This document shows positions 42,388 to 61,640 of a DNA stretch of 64,000 nt, one piece after another; positions within the stretch are counted from its first letter, which is position 1; every line of letters begins with the position of its first letter. Source of the DNA: Piscicola geometra (Eukaryota > Annelida > Clitellata > Hirudinida > Piscicolidae). The notes beneath the pieces are model-generated. The model saw only the letters and a list, made by a program, of their open reading frames with translations, ran no database searches and was not told the origin of the DNA. The stretch is from the NCBI GenBank assembly GCA_943735955.1, contig OX030961.1:2951920-3015919 (forward strand). Direction: 5' to 3'. The position numbers and the translations under genes are program-made.

Positions 42388-43212
42388 TCGTCATGTGACC
42401 TGGTTGGCAGGGATGGTAGTGATGGCAGGTTGTCTTCTTTATATATATATGCGCCCACACTCGTACTTTGTAGTCTTTTTTAATCTTCAGCATTCTGTGT
42501 GTCTATGCACGAGTATGTATTTAGCTAGCATTTCTATGATAGAGGCGCCCTTGTACTAAGAGTACTTTGATTAGTAATTGTGAGTGTACTTTACGACGAT
42601 GTTATACGATCCTGATTATAGTTGTATATATCTGTATATACAATGCCTTGCGATTGTGGAATAGTCAAAATTATGTAAAAGCTTTTAAACGCATCGATAT
42701 TATATTTTATGTAAATTAGTGTAAATCTGTAAATCTCGATCGTTGTAGCCTAGTGTAAATGTAAGTATACTGTAAACTAATGTACATTTAAATCTCCATA
42801 TACAGTAAAGAAGTGTAAATCTAAGTTTCATACTGTAAAGACGTGTAAATTTAAAGTTTCATACTGTAATGAAGTGTAAATGTAAATCTTTACTTTAAAT
42901 TGAGGTCAATGTTTGTCTTCATGCTGTAACATAGTGTAAATGAATGTAAAACAAGGCACTCAGGACACATCTTAAATACCAGAATGAATTATGATTACAT
43001 GCATACCATTAAATAACAGAATGAATTATGATTACATGCATTGTTACAATTTGTAACATACGCACGCTCTTATTAGCTCGAAGCATGGCGAATTATGTCT
43101 AAGTTTTCACTACTAAGGAATTTTTACTTCTTCATACTTGCTATTTCCATTACTGAAACACTGATTTTAGCTCTAGTTTTAGCTCGTCTCGATGGCTCTG
43201 TTCTCCAATAAA
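42388..43212 (+). promoter_or_regulatory. Pumilio 3'UTR with Pumilio-response-element cluster
   Basis: From the stop codon to AATAAA at 43207-43212 this reads as the Pumilio 3'UTR. It contains two exact UGUANAUA sites as TGTATATA (42623-42630 and 42633-42640). About ten TGTAAAT/TGTACAT near-matches lie between 42710 and 42941, partly from a degenerate tandem structure. These match the target predicted from the PUM repeats encoded just upstream. Autoregulation is inferred. Confidence 0.6.
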
Positions 43213-43424
43213 TCACTCGTGTGTGTCATTTCTGCAACTCTTAGACGGTTGCATCGGCAGTCAGTCAGTCTCCCATAGTCTTGAACACCGATGGCACACC
43301 AACTTGAAACATTTTTCTGTGTCGACATGCTTAGTCAGGTCTTACGCACTGATCCATGTGGATCCTGAAACAGTTCCTTTACGCGTAATATATTGGTCCT
43401 CAATGCATCTTGAATTTGAGGAGA

Positions 43425-43458
43425 GAGCGCTATAAAAATTTATTTTGTTGATTGATTT
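43425..43458 (+). repeat. SINE-like tail
   Basis: AGCGCTATAAAAATTTATTT followed by TGTTGATTGATTT, beyond the Pumilio 3' end. It belongs to the dispersed family described at 6287. Confidence 0.65.
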
Positions 43459-46400
43459 GATTATATTAGATCAGACGCTGCATCTATTCAACATCGCCAG
43501 CAAGGCCTCGTGCCGTTATGAAGGGATCAAAGGGGTGGAAAGTTTGAATGAAGTTCCTCGAAAAACTCAAAGAACATTCTCGAAGCTTCTCGAAACTTAA
43601 TTGACGGTTCTGTATTTGCCTTTCGTTTTGATGCACATCTAGAGACTGCAACGCAAACAAGTCGTATTTATGTTTCCATTCAGATGTTCGGATATTGCTT
43701 AATGACGTTTTCAATGATGCATATGACAAAGACATTTTCAACATCAAACACACTGAAACTCTGAATGAAGGGAGAGGTTAGTTTGTCTAATGGTCCCTCC
43801 ATGCCTGAGACTGTCTTCTCTTCCTGAGCATGGATCCATCGGTTGGAAGATAGGGTGCTTCGCGTGGGTTATGCATCTTTAAGGTTAGCATCGATTGCAG
43901 TGAATGGTTGACATCACTTAGTTTTCATAGCGCAGCTCTTTCAAGGGGCCTAATTTCAAGAGTATTTTCCTATTTTAATTTGCTAGAGTAGGCTTCACGA
44001 ATTAAATGATTTCAATAATGTTTATTTCTAGTGTCTTTATTTAACCAAGATGAATATTCTATGTGAAAATCTAAATTGAATGTCTCCCTCATTCTATTTT
44101 TCTTGTCTGATTAAACTTTTAACTATACCTGGTCGGAAGCAGAAACACATTCATCTACACACACACCACACATGCCTAAGACACACTCGCACGCACACAA
44201 GTATAAAAGACGGCTTTAGGAAATGTTGATGCAGCTTTCCTCGCAGAGCAACTCCAGAAAATAATTTTTCACCATTCAAGCATCATCATCAGCACCCATC
44301 TTCACCCTCCTCCTTCCCTCCAGTGGTGAGCCATCTTTATTGCCTTTTTCTTCTTCAGGCGTACCCAATGCATTTGAAACTTTCACATACTTCCATATCT
44401 TTATTCAAAGTTACAATCTTTTAGCAAGTTGATTTACTGTCAAATGTGTTTTTCTAAATTACAAGATCTTATAAAGTTCCACACTGTCTTGTGTCAATAT
44501 CGTTCTTTAGAGCCTTTGAGATCAACGATTAATAATTAGGAAGACAATTTGCATCTGCCGTGCTCTTGTTGAGCGGCAGAAAGGCCATGACGTTCGATGA
44601 ATTTTCATGTTTGCCGCCACTGAGAGCCCCGTAAGCGCTCGAGCAGTCGCAAGGCTTCGATGATTGCCTGCTGCGATGCGGCTTCCACTAAGCGCTTTAA
44701 GTCGTTCAAAAACTTTTGATGTTTTCTTTGTTGAATCCAATAATGTTGTTGTTATTAATAATTATTATTATAAATATAATTATTGTACAAAAATTATTAA
44801 TATTATTGAAATTAGTTATTGTAGTTTTTTAATTCATTCACAATTATAACAATTATTATTAAAATTAATAATTACACAATTATTGAGGTTGTAGCTATTT
44901 AATTTAATTTCCTTTTTTGTCAGCACAAATAATAACTAATCTTTTTTATTGGAGCAATTGGTTGAATTGCGTGGAGGAGGTCAAGTGATATACAAGCACT
45001 AAAGTTTTCGAAGCATTCATCGCACGAAACACGCATAAACTTGCTGTTTTCCAGTATAAAATCCTTTATTCCCTCCACTATATTGTGCTTTAGAAGATTA
45101 AATATAGCACTTGAATTTCAAAACTGCAAAGATCGATAGCCAAAATAAGTAAATAAATACTAAAAAAGCTTTAGAAACATACTCAAAGACTGAAAGCACA
45201 TGCATAAACCCCCGCAGAAATCTTTGCAACCACAAAAAGCTTCACAAATTATATTGTCAAAAAAGATATTTACAGTAATAAACTAAATACAGAACAATGG
45301 TAGTTGTCATATTGAAAAAAAAAGTTTTTTATTCCTTTAATAAAAAATATTAATATTAAAATAACATAATAGAAAATAATAAGCGTAGGCACAACTCCTA
45401 TCTTGATGTGAGAAGGCAGCCGAGGAGGAGGGGAGATTAGGGCATTGATGGAAGAAGATGCATGGAGACAGATGGAGCTCCCTCCGCAGATGGTTCATGT
45501 AATGAGTTGCCGAGATTGCTGATGTATCGGCCACCCCCCAAGAAACACATAGCAACAGTCTCAAATGACCACAAGCATGGAGGGGGAGTCCATGAAGCAT
45601 CAGTTATGCAGACTGATACTCGTTACAAGCGATAATGAACTTGGATTAGTGGCGACCAGTGCAAGATGCTCTTAACGAAAAATTACCTTACTGTTTTCTA
45701 AACGAATTATCCACTGAAAGTTTTAATTTGATTTTTTAAACGTCCTACGTGAAACTTTTACTCAAAGCTTCGGAAGAAAAACACTTTCTTAAGAAAAATG
45801 ATGATTTTAATTATAAATTCTGAAAGTCATTTAGTTTAGAAAAAGCCATTTTAAAGAATTATACGCAGAGCTTTGTGGCACGTGAGAAGAATTCATTATT
45901 TGAAAGTTCCTTCGCATTAAACAACCATCGGAAGTCGTTGCGACCGGCCCACCTTTGGAATTCGTTTGCTAAATTATTTTTAAGCTTTTGTCTGTAATTG
46001 CACTGGACACCAATGAAAATATCGACCAGATACAACCCTTACATTGTGCGTCTCGGTGTCCTGAACACGAATATAATTTGACAAAAAATGATTTTCTCTA
46101 GTTTTCAAGATATTTCGGTTTTATCAACATGAAAAATTAGGCAGTAGATCAGAGGAAATTGTCTACATAGTAAAAGAATGGGTTAATTATCCACTTAATT
46201 GCCTAATTTCATCATTGATACATTATGCGCATGATGTATTCAAAACTACAGCTGGCTAGTTGGCAAGCTATCGTCCAGAAGGCTATTGGAAGTGTGAGGG
46301 CAGAAAACTACAAGAAGTTTGAAGACATGTAAAGAAGTATCGGAAGTTGTAAAATGTCTCTGAAGATAGGTTTCCTTTATTCGTCAAGGTGTCTCAAGAA

Positions 46401-47062
46401 TGGAGCTCAGTTGCAAGGGAAATGATTCACTGCAATGCTGGCTGACTTCTGCTTGACACTACGCAGATGCGACTGGACAACTTTGCAAGAAATAAAACAC
46501 ACAAAATTTTTATTTAGACATCTAAGTGTATCAGAATTGGCATGCATATTGTGACTTTAACTATTTTATTCGAAAATACATCAAAATAAAGCTAATGTTT
46601 AATTTCCGCTTTTATATTAGTGTTCAGTACATACAAATGAATGAAAATTAACTTACTTAATTTAAGTGTAAATGTTAGCCTATATTGCATGTATTGTGCG
46701 ATTTACAATTACATTCTTGCAGCTTAAAATAAAAATTAAAACAACATAGTAATTTTCTTTTTAACTTCTTTTTAAACGTCTAAAAAATGGAATTAATTCA
46801 AGTTATTATAAACATTGACACTATATTATTACTATTTAATGCATTTTTAAGACTTAAAACGTCTTTTTCCAGATTAAAAAAGAGCCAATTTGACACTTTC
46901 ATTTCCTTATTCGTCTTCAGTACATAAAATTTAATCAGAATTTATTAATTTAATTTCGGCGTTCTAATTGTGTTTTATTTTTGTTTCAAAAAATCAAACT
47001 TTTTAAAAAGTAAAAATTCTTCGGGATGTGGTAACTGCACGAGCACGCAAATCTTTGTTCCA

Positions 47063-48124
47063 TAGAGGGTAATTTCGGGACGGAAAAGTCGGGAACCGGG
47101 AATAGGTTTTCGGAACGGGAACGGGAATCAATATTCAAATCGGGAACGGGAAAAATCGGGAGCGGGAATCAACTTTTAAATCGGGAACGGGAAAAACGGG
47201 AATAAAAGTTATTGTGATTGGATTCTTCAACAATTATACTTCAGGAAGCTTCTAAGTATGGAAATCTCTATTTCATCGATACTCCGTACTTAAAATAAGT
47301 ATTAAATGCAATGGAAATGTATAACGAAGCCACCATTGCTTTGTCAATGTCAAAATCTCCAACATTACATTTGAAGTTGTTATAGCGAGTCCAAATATTA
47401 GGGAAACTAGAACAAATGGGTGATGATGAAAACTTGTCAGATGAAATCAAACTGGTCAGTTATATTATTTTTATTTTATAAATTCATACTTTGAATTTGA
47501 ATTATTAATTTCCAGTTGAATGCTCAGTTGATCATTTTGACTAAAAAAGATGCTCATTAATAAGAATAATAATTACAAGCATTATTATGGTGGCGTATAA
47601 CCCGAACGGGCTTCCAGGCCACTTAGGCTGCATATTTTCATTTGCGCCTTTGGGTTACTAGGGCATTTGAACCTAGAACCTTTCATTGTTGGTCAAACCG
47701 AGAGTCGTTGCCGACTCAGCTACCCATTCACCCATTGATCTTATTCATATGGCAGCATTTCTGTTGCATCCCCCAGTATAAAAAAATAATATTTAAAAAG
47801 TTTAGGGTAGAAAAAAAATACCAAGACTTTCATTAGAGAAAATTTAATTCCAATTTCTACAGCCGGACCAAGCCCCAGTGACGTTGGGAAAAAAACAAAA
47901 TGATGGTTAAATATACCCTATATGTTAGTTTTTATAACGTAAAAATTATAATACAATTTTTTACTGTCAAATTATACAAATGACGGAACGGGAATCGAGT
48001 TGCGGGAACGGGACGGGAAGGGAATCAAAATTCTGATGGTCCATCGGGAACGGGACGGACGGGAAAACAAATTTCGGGAACGGGACGGGACCGGGAATGA
48101 AAAATCGTCCATGTCCGACCTCTA
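47063..48124. mobile_element. Possible non-autonomous element with GGGAACGGGA end arrays
   Basis: Two clusters of CGGGAACGGGA-type motifs (47074-47210 and 47985-48110), in the same orientation, bracket about 780 bp of AT-rich sequence. The outer edges read TAGAGG (47063) and CCTCTA (48119-48124), a short inverted pair. No clear target duplication is visible. The middle carries a reverse-oriented tRNA-like SINE and a short minus-strand open frame without clear identity. Class is undetermined. Confidence 0.5.
47590..47735 (-). repeat. tRNA-derived SINE, reverse orientation
   Basis: On the minus strand, TGGGTAGCTGAGTCGGCAAC resembles an A box and GGTTCTAGGTTCAAATGCC a B box, at tRNA-like spacing. 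It differs from the SINE at 9569, so it may be a second tRNA-headed family. Confidence 0.6.
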
Positions 48125-49384
48125 ATAGAGACGCATTTTTAGAAATTTAATCTAAACTTTCATAGAATTTTCGAGAATTTGATGAATTTGCCAGTGCAAA
48201 AGTTTCCAAGAGCATGCACGATTCTTCAATGCACCACATGTTTCAACGGATCTTTCGATAACAAATTCGCCAAGCTTGAGTGCACCAGGAAGCAGACGAA
48301 AAAGAAAGATCTTAAATAATATGCTTTAAAAAATTTTAAATTTAATTCGAAAGATACGCAGTCTTCTGGGAGTTATTTCGGGAAGGCAGACTGCTTGAAC
48401 GTATTTATTTATTTACTTAAACAACCAGAGGGGGATTTAAAGTATTAAGATATGCGCAAAAGAAACATAAACAATGTAGTGAGATTATCTGGTGAGCAGC
48501 AGAAGAGCAGAAAATCAATTTATGTGAGCAATTAAAAGCTTGTTTTTGTTGCAAGAAAATTTGATAAAGCCGTCATTCACACACGATAATAATTTGATTT
48601 ATTTTTAATACTGCACGAAATTGTTCTAGAAAATTTGAACAAAGAATAAAAACAATGATAAATGGATGCATCTTTAAGGAGCAGATGTCGGCGAAAGTAA
48701 TTAATTGGAGTTTGGGGTACAATTGAACATTAAAACGACCAGTTTCTGTGAGGTCGCCTGCATCGTGCTTGAAGCTCGTTTGGGTTTACGCCACGTTAAT
48801 AACATTTTTCACTGTGTTTTATGCTGCCAAAGACTAAAAAAGAACGTCTGCATGCCTTCCTGACCCCAGAAAGAGTGAGTTTGAGAGCTTTTTAGCCTCC
48901 AGTGCCTCATTCAGATTGTGTCAAAAACAGACGACTTGTCGTATGCTCTTCTAAGCCCTCAGTCGAAATAAAGTATTCAAAAAACTGGAACAAAAAGTAA
49001 TGGAGACTCCGATGCGAACTATTGTTGTAATGGAAGGGTAGAGAGGAATGGAAAGGAAAAAGGAAGTTGGACAAAGGATGAGCGTGAAAAGCAATTACTT
49101 ACTTTTATGCACATTTTAAAGTTTTAGTAGTGGGGTATTAAACCTTTTCTTAAAAGGCAGCGTTTTTCTTTTTTATAATTAAATTCAAAGCTTTTTCACC
49201 GCGTATTCACTACACCATGTATAGACTACACAATGTGTAGTACACAGCCAGCCATTTTTCTTTCTTAGTGACCTAATAACTCAATCTCCTTTCAAAACGG
49301 CAATTTTTTGACATCCGGTGACTTCATTAGGAGGAGGAGAATGCCAAAACAAAAAGGTGCAAAAATGGTTTTTTAATTACGGCA

Positions 49385-49470
49385 CCGCACACTGCATCAC
49401 ACACCACACACTGCACACCGCACACCGCACACTGCACACTGCACAATGCACACCGCACACTGCACTACAG
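49385..49470. repeat. CACTGCACACCG tandem repeat
   Basis: Short degenerate array of CACACTGCACACCG-like units in intergenic sequence. Confidence 0.75.
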
Positions 49471-52282
49471 ACTCATTGAGGCATAGCACGATTTTGCATG
49501 CAATCAGTCAAGTGCTCAACCGGTTCTGTGCCTAGAACGTTAAGCTGGAAACTTAGATTTTTAAAATTTTTTTAATTCAGAAAAAGAGTAAAATTTGAAA
49601 AACAACTTTTTAGAATTTTTAAAACAAAAGTTGATCCGTCTCGTTCAAATGGCATCTTTTATAACTCAAAATAATCCGAAAAAAACGAGCTGAACTAAAG
49701 CTGAATTCCCTTATCCTCTCCTGTTATCCTCGCCGAACTCACAAAAGCAATAATCTCCCAATAAACTCTAAAATAACTGAATCTTTTTTTATTTCCAATT
49801 AATCCATACGGCTTGCGCAATACACACACTCTCTCCACAGCCTGCCTCTTCACAAAACCTCCCTCGCACTTTACTTGCACTGATACTTGCACCCCAGAAT
49901 CTGCCGCCGATTAAATTCGTCGTCTCCGATATAAATTTTCATTAAGATATCTTTCAACCAGGTGTAGGCTATATAAGTATTTACGGTTATGTTTGTGTTT
50001 ATGTCTGTGTGCATGTGTGGAGAGCTTGTTCGAGCTTTAAGCAGCAGTAGTTTAACTCATTAAAACTGCAAGCAAGTCCTACTTGATCGCCATCTGATCC
50101 ACAATCATTTTCAACTCGTTTATCCAAAGATGATTTCTCTGTTGTTTATTGCGGACACGCAAACACTCTCTCACACACAAAAACACGCACACACAAACAC
50201 GGACAAAAACACACACACAATTTTTCAATATTTTTTTTGAGTATGAAAGCTGTAAGCATTCCAATAAGAGATTAGGAAAAAATTACACCCTAATTGCGAC
50301 TAATCTGTGAAAATTACTTTTTTTAAAGGATTATAAAAATTTGTGTAAAGTGTTAAGGTAGAGGGAACATGAGAAGAAAAATAATTTCCAAAAAGTAGAA
50401 CCAAGCATATTGGCATGGAAGAATAAAGAGCGATAACTGGAGAGTTTGTGGAAGATGGACGTTAATGAGGCTCCAGGCTGCAACCACTCAAGGGTTGGAA
50501 CAAGGCGATCGAGTGTTGATGAGATTTACACTTTCAGAGAACCTATGTAGTCATATGAGAAGTTTATTCCTAGGCGAATGCTTAATCCATTGGTTTTTCG
50601 AAGGCACTTTCGCCTGAGTTGTCATCATTCTTCGTCGTACTTTCACTCATATAAAAGCTGTGCAAATAGAAAGTTCAGAGACATTTTCATGGAAACGGAT
50701 TTGAAGATTTAAAAACACTTTCACAATTTTAAATTACATTTTTAGATGCGAGAAAAGTTCTTTTGAGCAAGTCTTTTCAAAGCAATTTTAAAGAAAGGCG
50801 CAAAAAAATATTCCATTTTAAATTTTTGCTCTCAAAAAAAGATTGAGCGGAAGTTAAAAAGTTTATAAATAATTTATATACCGCTCAATGGCGACATGTC
50901 ATTTTTTAAAGAAAAATGCTGCATCATTTTTCTTCGTTATCAGCTTCCTCAAATAGGCTTATGAGTCCCTTATTCAGAGATACACTCCGTCATATATTAT
51001 GTTACATGGGCTATAGATACTGAAAATACACAATTGAGCAATTTGGGGGTTTGAATACTTAATGAGAAGGTATTTGGGAGATTTCAGCAAGATTTTCAGG
51101 ATTAGTCTTTGTGCCGCTCGAAAAGAAATTTTGGAAAAGGGAGGAGACATATAGTGGTAGAGGGTGTGGTTGATAAAAAGTAAAAATTATATAGAATTTA
51201 AAAATTAATTTTTTCAAATCTGATGTCAAAAAAAACGAGTCTGAAACTAGTTTGAAAAGAGGTTGTCAGGTTCGGTGAAGGTCAGTAAGCAGAAGTCTGT
51301 CCTTGTGGTAGTATTTTTTTATTTTAAGTTTAACAAAATTTGTATTAAAAAAACTCACTGAAAAACTGTTGAAGAGTGTTGTCAAAGCGATAAAACTAAG
51401 TCTCAAATACGGAAAAATTTAAGTTTAAAAATTAAAATTGTGATAAAAAAACGTCACGTTTGGAGCTAAAATATGAAAAAAAGAACTTTAAGCAGACTTC
51501 AAGACATATTTCAAGGGCAGTCCCGGATGAGCGCCTTATCATGAAAACACTTTTCTTTTGCAATCCAAACCCAAAGGAATTTATTTACTGCTCTTAGAAA
51601 GTGCTTTTCAATTGTTCGAAACCTATTATTTCACACGCAACGCTCACGCAAAACTGCAAATCATGAAGATGTGATGAAAAAGATGTTTAGAAATGTGTGA
51701 CACAAAACAATAATTCCCAAAACAACTTCCTTGTTTTTAAGACGACTGCTAGGGAGTCTGAGTGTTCTTTCATGTTTTAAAGTGAATTCTTGGAAGAGTA
51801 ATTGATTGAATTATTTGAAACAAGAAAACCAAAGAGAGCATAGTAATGCATAGAGATGCAGCATTATTGGATGCTTAAGTGCTATGAAGGACAAGGGACA
51901 CGAAGCACATGAGACATGTTTTAGAGGCAAGGAGAAACAGTAACCTATGCGCCACCCTGCATTGGAAATTAATCCTGGAAATAAAAGATGGGTAATGAAT
52001 GAAGACAAGAAGAAAAATGAGAAAAAAATAGAAGGGAAAAAGATGAAAAAGAAAGAAGATGAATTGAATGAAGCAAAGATTCGCTTATTTACGGCCTGGG
52101 AAACATAAATTAAAAAATATGAGATTTGCAGGATTTTTTGATTACTTCTAACGAAGATGTACAACCATTTTGGATGCAATTGATCGATGAGTGTTTGTTC
52201 TTGAACAACAACCTTCCTTTTATTAAAACTGATAGGCACCACCACTATTACTCTACCATTATTATTAGTATTATTACTAGTA

Positions 52283-52634
<352 letters not shown>

Positions 52635-54227
52635 CAGCATCAATGTTTGAGTGAAGTAATAAAATAATTATGAAAGTGACAAGCATAAAATCGTCTTTTT
52701 AGAATTTCTTGATGAAATAAGCGACGGTTACACACTTTTCAAAGAAACATTTTAAAGTCTTAATGGCCTTTTTATCAAGATCTATTAAGTCTTATATAAT
52801 TTCTTTTCATGCAGTTATAAGGCTTAGATTGGAAAAACAATTTCCACAACACCGAAAGGAATATACAGTAATATCGTGAATGAAGATTGACTGGTTAGAC
52901 GATGTGTGACAGAGTTGGAAACACTGATCTCGAAGGTGTCATCATTGCTAAGTTACTTTCATTTTTCAAGAAAGTTTTCAGAACACTTCTTATAGTCTAT
53001 GGACTATAGTCTATAGTCTTATGTATTTTTTTGGCTTAAGCGTTGAAATAATTCGCCAAAACGCTCACTTTTCGGGAGTTAAAAATTGAATAACTTTTGG
53101 ACCATTTGAGATATTTGGAAAATGTGAACTGATTTGAAATCTGCACTTCAAAATCTATCATAGGAATATTTTATTTTTAAATTAATAAATTTTGCAAATT
53201 TCGTGGCGGTTGCTAAGTATAGACTATGCTCTGTAGTATGCTCACTTAAACCAGAAAGCCTGTTGAAAATGCGAGACTCCTTTAAGAAAATGCAGAAAAA
53301 GAATGGGAAAGCTTGATTGAGCTTGTTGCTGAGACTGGCATTAAGGAAGTTTATGGATAGAGTAAAAAAAATAATTGAAAAAAAACACCAAAGAGAGAGC
53401 AAAACTAACGAGCAAGGGGTAGTTTCCAAGCGTGAAAATGTCTGAGAAGATGATGAATAGTTTGTGGTTTGATGATGAATATTATTCTGGTTTGCAATCA
53501 AGAAGCCAGACATGTTCATTTTTAAAAAGCAGGTTGTTATATAAAAAAATAATTTGTAATATTAGATGAGAAGATGGAGAATTAATTGATGAATTTGATT
53601 GGATTTGAATTTGTAATATGAGATGAGTAGATGGAGAGTTAATTGATTAATGGATGAATGGATTGGAATATAAAAATAGTATACAGATTATGAAAAAATA
53701 AATAAAGGTTTATAAATTATAACTTATCATTAATAAAGGATTAAGAGTAATGATAGATGAGTTATAAGGGAAAGAAAAGTAAGTGACTAGGTCGGTTGCA
53801 TCGGTGATTAGAAAGCATAAGTCGATGAACAAGAGAGTGAAAACGACATGGACGTTGTTTATGTTTTGTAGTTGCTACAAGATTTTCATGCCTTAGAAGC
53901 ACGGAAAAGTTCGATGGGAATCAAGTGGGTCCACAAGCATGGAGAGGCTTCACACAGATTGTGAACACGTGCTCAGTAAGAGTTCATTCATGTCAACGTA
54001 TCTCAAAGATGCTTCAGAAATTCTCAACAGAGCTTCATTAATCTCGCATAACCATTTTTCATTCCAGGAAAACTTCTTTTCTACTCAACTGACTAAACCC
54101 TTTGAAAGTGCGAGAGACTAACTGAACACTGTGTTTTGAGAGTGCTGAAAAACTACTTCAACCATTTTTGCTTGCTCAAAGTTTTTATTGAAAGCTTTTT
54201 TTCCCACTTGAAGTTTACAAAAAAAAA

Positions 54228-58816
<4,589 letters not shown>

Positions 58817-60766
58817 GAGTTGATGGCTTGTGTAGAGACGAAAAAATGAAGTTTGTTACTGTGGTGGTGCACCGTCTGTGTCTTGAAGGCGATAAGCTGG
58901 ATGATGGGAGAATGTTCTGTTGCTTTAGAGATTCTGTATTAGAATTTGAAAAGCAAGTGCTTGCCATCCGCGTCTAGAAGTCTTTTTGAGATTGCTATTT
59001 GACCAGGGGTGTTTGATTTTGAAGTGATGAGAGAAGGATTGTCCAAGAAGGGTGGTGTGAAAAATAAGTCAAAATGTGAAGCCTGAAGATTACATTGGTG
59101 AAGTGTGAGGATCTGTTGAATGACCTTCGGAGTCATGAACGTACTAATGGAAACAATACGTACTATATGAATTCACACACAAAAATGAAATGGCATCCCA
59201 TCACTAGATGACCATTCACTGAAAAAACACAAAACCATATACAATTTATTTTTTTTAAAAGGAAAGCTTAGCAAAAAAACATTTTGAAACTTAACTTTTG
59301 TCTCTCGTTTAGGAAAAGAAGACGTCAATAATATAAATTGAGAAGATTGATCCTAAAAAAGCTCTATAGATCCAATGAAAAACCCCATAAAAGCCCTTTA
59401 AAACATTTACAAGATGCAGAATAAGCGACAATGTGTCACCGGTGGATCTTCAGGAGACAGCTACTTGTGTGAATTCCTCTGGAGACAAAGCAACCGAAAT
59501 ACTGACATTTCCATGAAAATTATGAATGGCGTTTCCAAACTTCACGTTCTCCTATGAAATATGAAATTAAAAGTTGCGTATTTTTGTTTAAAAGTATTTT
59601 TTAATTAGCGGGGGTATATTTTGTCGTAGGGGTCATCATAAAACGTTTTAAAATTGATTTTGGGTGATTTCTTTTGTGAATACTAATGACAAAATTGTAA
59701 AAATATAATTTTATATTTTTATATAGAAGTTCATCAAATCTTAATATGACAATTTTAATTCGATTTAATTTGTTTTTTCAGTTAGATGTATGTTGTGCAA
59801 ACTAAAATTGTGTTTGTGGGCGAACTTTTTCAACAATAATAATGCACTTTTTAAAAATTTAAAATTCATAAAGCTTAAACATGCTAATTTAACGTTAACA
59901 GAATTTTTCAAAGTTATTCACCTAAGTGTACAAACAAAACTGAAAAAAGGAAAGTGAATATTTAAATGTAAAGGTCAAGCCTCAATCGATTTATTATTCA
60001 GCAAGTGACACGGAATCTAACGCAAATTAAAGGACTGCGTAAAATCTTTATTTTTGAAGTCTGCGTGTACTAGAACAATTTAGCATCGCCCAAGGCTTCG
60101 TTAATGGCTCTCGAGTCAGCTCAACACTGTCAAGTTACGTGCTATTTCCGATGCCAGACTGCCAATAGCGAGTCTGTGTTAGTTCTCGTTGTGAGAGATT
60201 TAGGTACTTGCGTGAATTATTTCAAGATGCTTCCTAAATCAGCCGAAACACACAGCGGGCTTCCTATTTATTACCAGATCGTATCACAATGCGTAACATA
60301 TGTGTGCTATTCTTCCAGGTGTTTCTAGCGAGATAAGGATACACGCGTACTCAACTTTGCCTCCTGCGGCGTAATTTGTTGTCTGCCTAGAATATACCCA
60401 TCTGATGTATGAGTGAAAAGTCAGCATTTGCCCATCGTTTGTTAAACACAACTTTTTAAAGCCACTTCAGTTGCTATTACTCAAAACTGAATTTTTTTTA
60501 ATTCTAACTTATTTTTTTAATCGTCTTCTCTAGGTTTGATGAACTCTAATCAGAAGATTTTTAAAATCTCGTATATTCTTGTGATTCCTAGTTGTGTTTA
60601 TAGTGATGTCGTTATCTTAAATCTGATAAAAAGTGAATGAATTACTTTCTTTGTGAATTAACTCTAAAACAATCGAGTCTTAATTGAAATTCAGAGTTTA
60701 TGCCTCAATCGTCCATCGTCGTCCATCCAAGGTCGCCTACAGACTTAACTAGAGACTATAGACTAG

Positions 60767-61145
60767 TTTATAGTCTATAGTGTAAAGTCTATAGTGTAAA
60801 GTCTATAATGTAAAGTCTATAATGTAAAGTCTATAGTGTAAAGTCTATAGTGTAAAGTCTATAGTGTAAAGTCTATAATGTAAAGTCTATAATGTAAAGT
60901 CTATAGTGTAAAGTCTATAGTGTAAAGTCTATAATGTAAAGTCTATAGTGAAAAGTCTATAGTGTAAAGTCTATAATGTAAAGACTATAGTGTAAAGTCT
61001 ACAGTGTAAAGTCTATAATGTAAAGTCTATAGTGTAAAGTCTATAGTGTAAAGTCTATAATGTAAAGTCTATAATGTAAAGTCTATAGTGTAAAGTCTAT
61101 AGTGTAAACTCTAAACTTTAGAGTCTAAAGTGTAAAGTCTATAGT
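60767..61145. repeat. 14-bp minisatellite (gtctatagtgtaaa)
   Basis: About 27 tandem copies of gtctatagtgtaaa or gtctataatgtaaa with sparse variants. The unit includes the palindrome CTATAG. It is preceded by an inverted-repeat-like ACTATAGACTAGTTTATAGT. Confidence 0.95.
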
Positions 61146-61484
61146 GTTCTTTATTCCGATTCCATGAGTACTCCGAATAACGACTCTCTAAGGACTCATG
61201 GAAAAAGAATTCGAAAGGGAATTGGTAATAGTTTGATGTGTTTGATAATGAAGCTGTATTAATGTAATGATTCTAGTAATGGTGTGATGCCGGTAGTTGT
61301 GGTTTGATGATAGAGTAGTGATTTGGTGATGGTGGTAGTGATCTTGAGTTACTCTTATGCGATGATAAGTAATTGTGATAAAATTACAGATTGTGATGAT
61401 CAGGAATACGACAAGATGGTGATGAAGATAATAACGTGATAATGATTAAGGTAGTGATGATAAAGAATATGAAGATGGTTCTAG

Positions 61485-61640
61485 GATAAAAAGTGTCAGG
61501 ATAAAGTCTTCAGGATAAAAAGTTTTCAGGATAAAGTCTTCAGGATAAAAAGTTTTCAGGATAAAAAGTTTTCAGGATAAAGTCTTCAGGATAAAAAGTT
61601 TTCAGGGTAAAAAGTTTTCAGGATAAAAAGTTTTCAGGAA
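61485..61640. repeat. CAGGATAAAAAGTTTT minisatellite
   Basis: About ten units of CAGGATAAAAAGTTTT (16 bp) interspersed with CAGGATAAAGTCTT (14 bp). Confidence 0.93.

Noticed and set aside
45337..45600. Minus-strand ORF with Cys/His content
   Set aside because: No regular metal-binding spacing and no splice context; it looks like a chance frame in repeat-derived sequence.
46326..46345. ATGTAAAGAAGTAT resembling the core of miR-1
   Set aside because: The mature 5' end is absent and no complementary arm lies nearby to form a hairpin.
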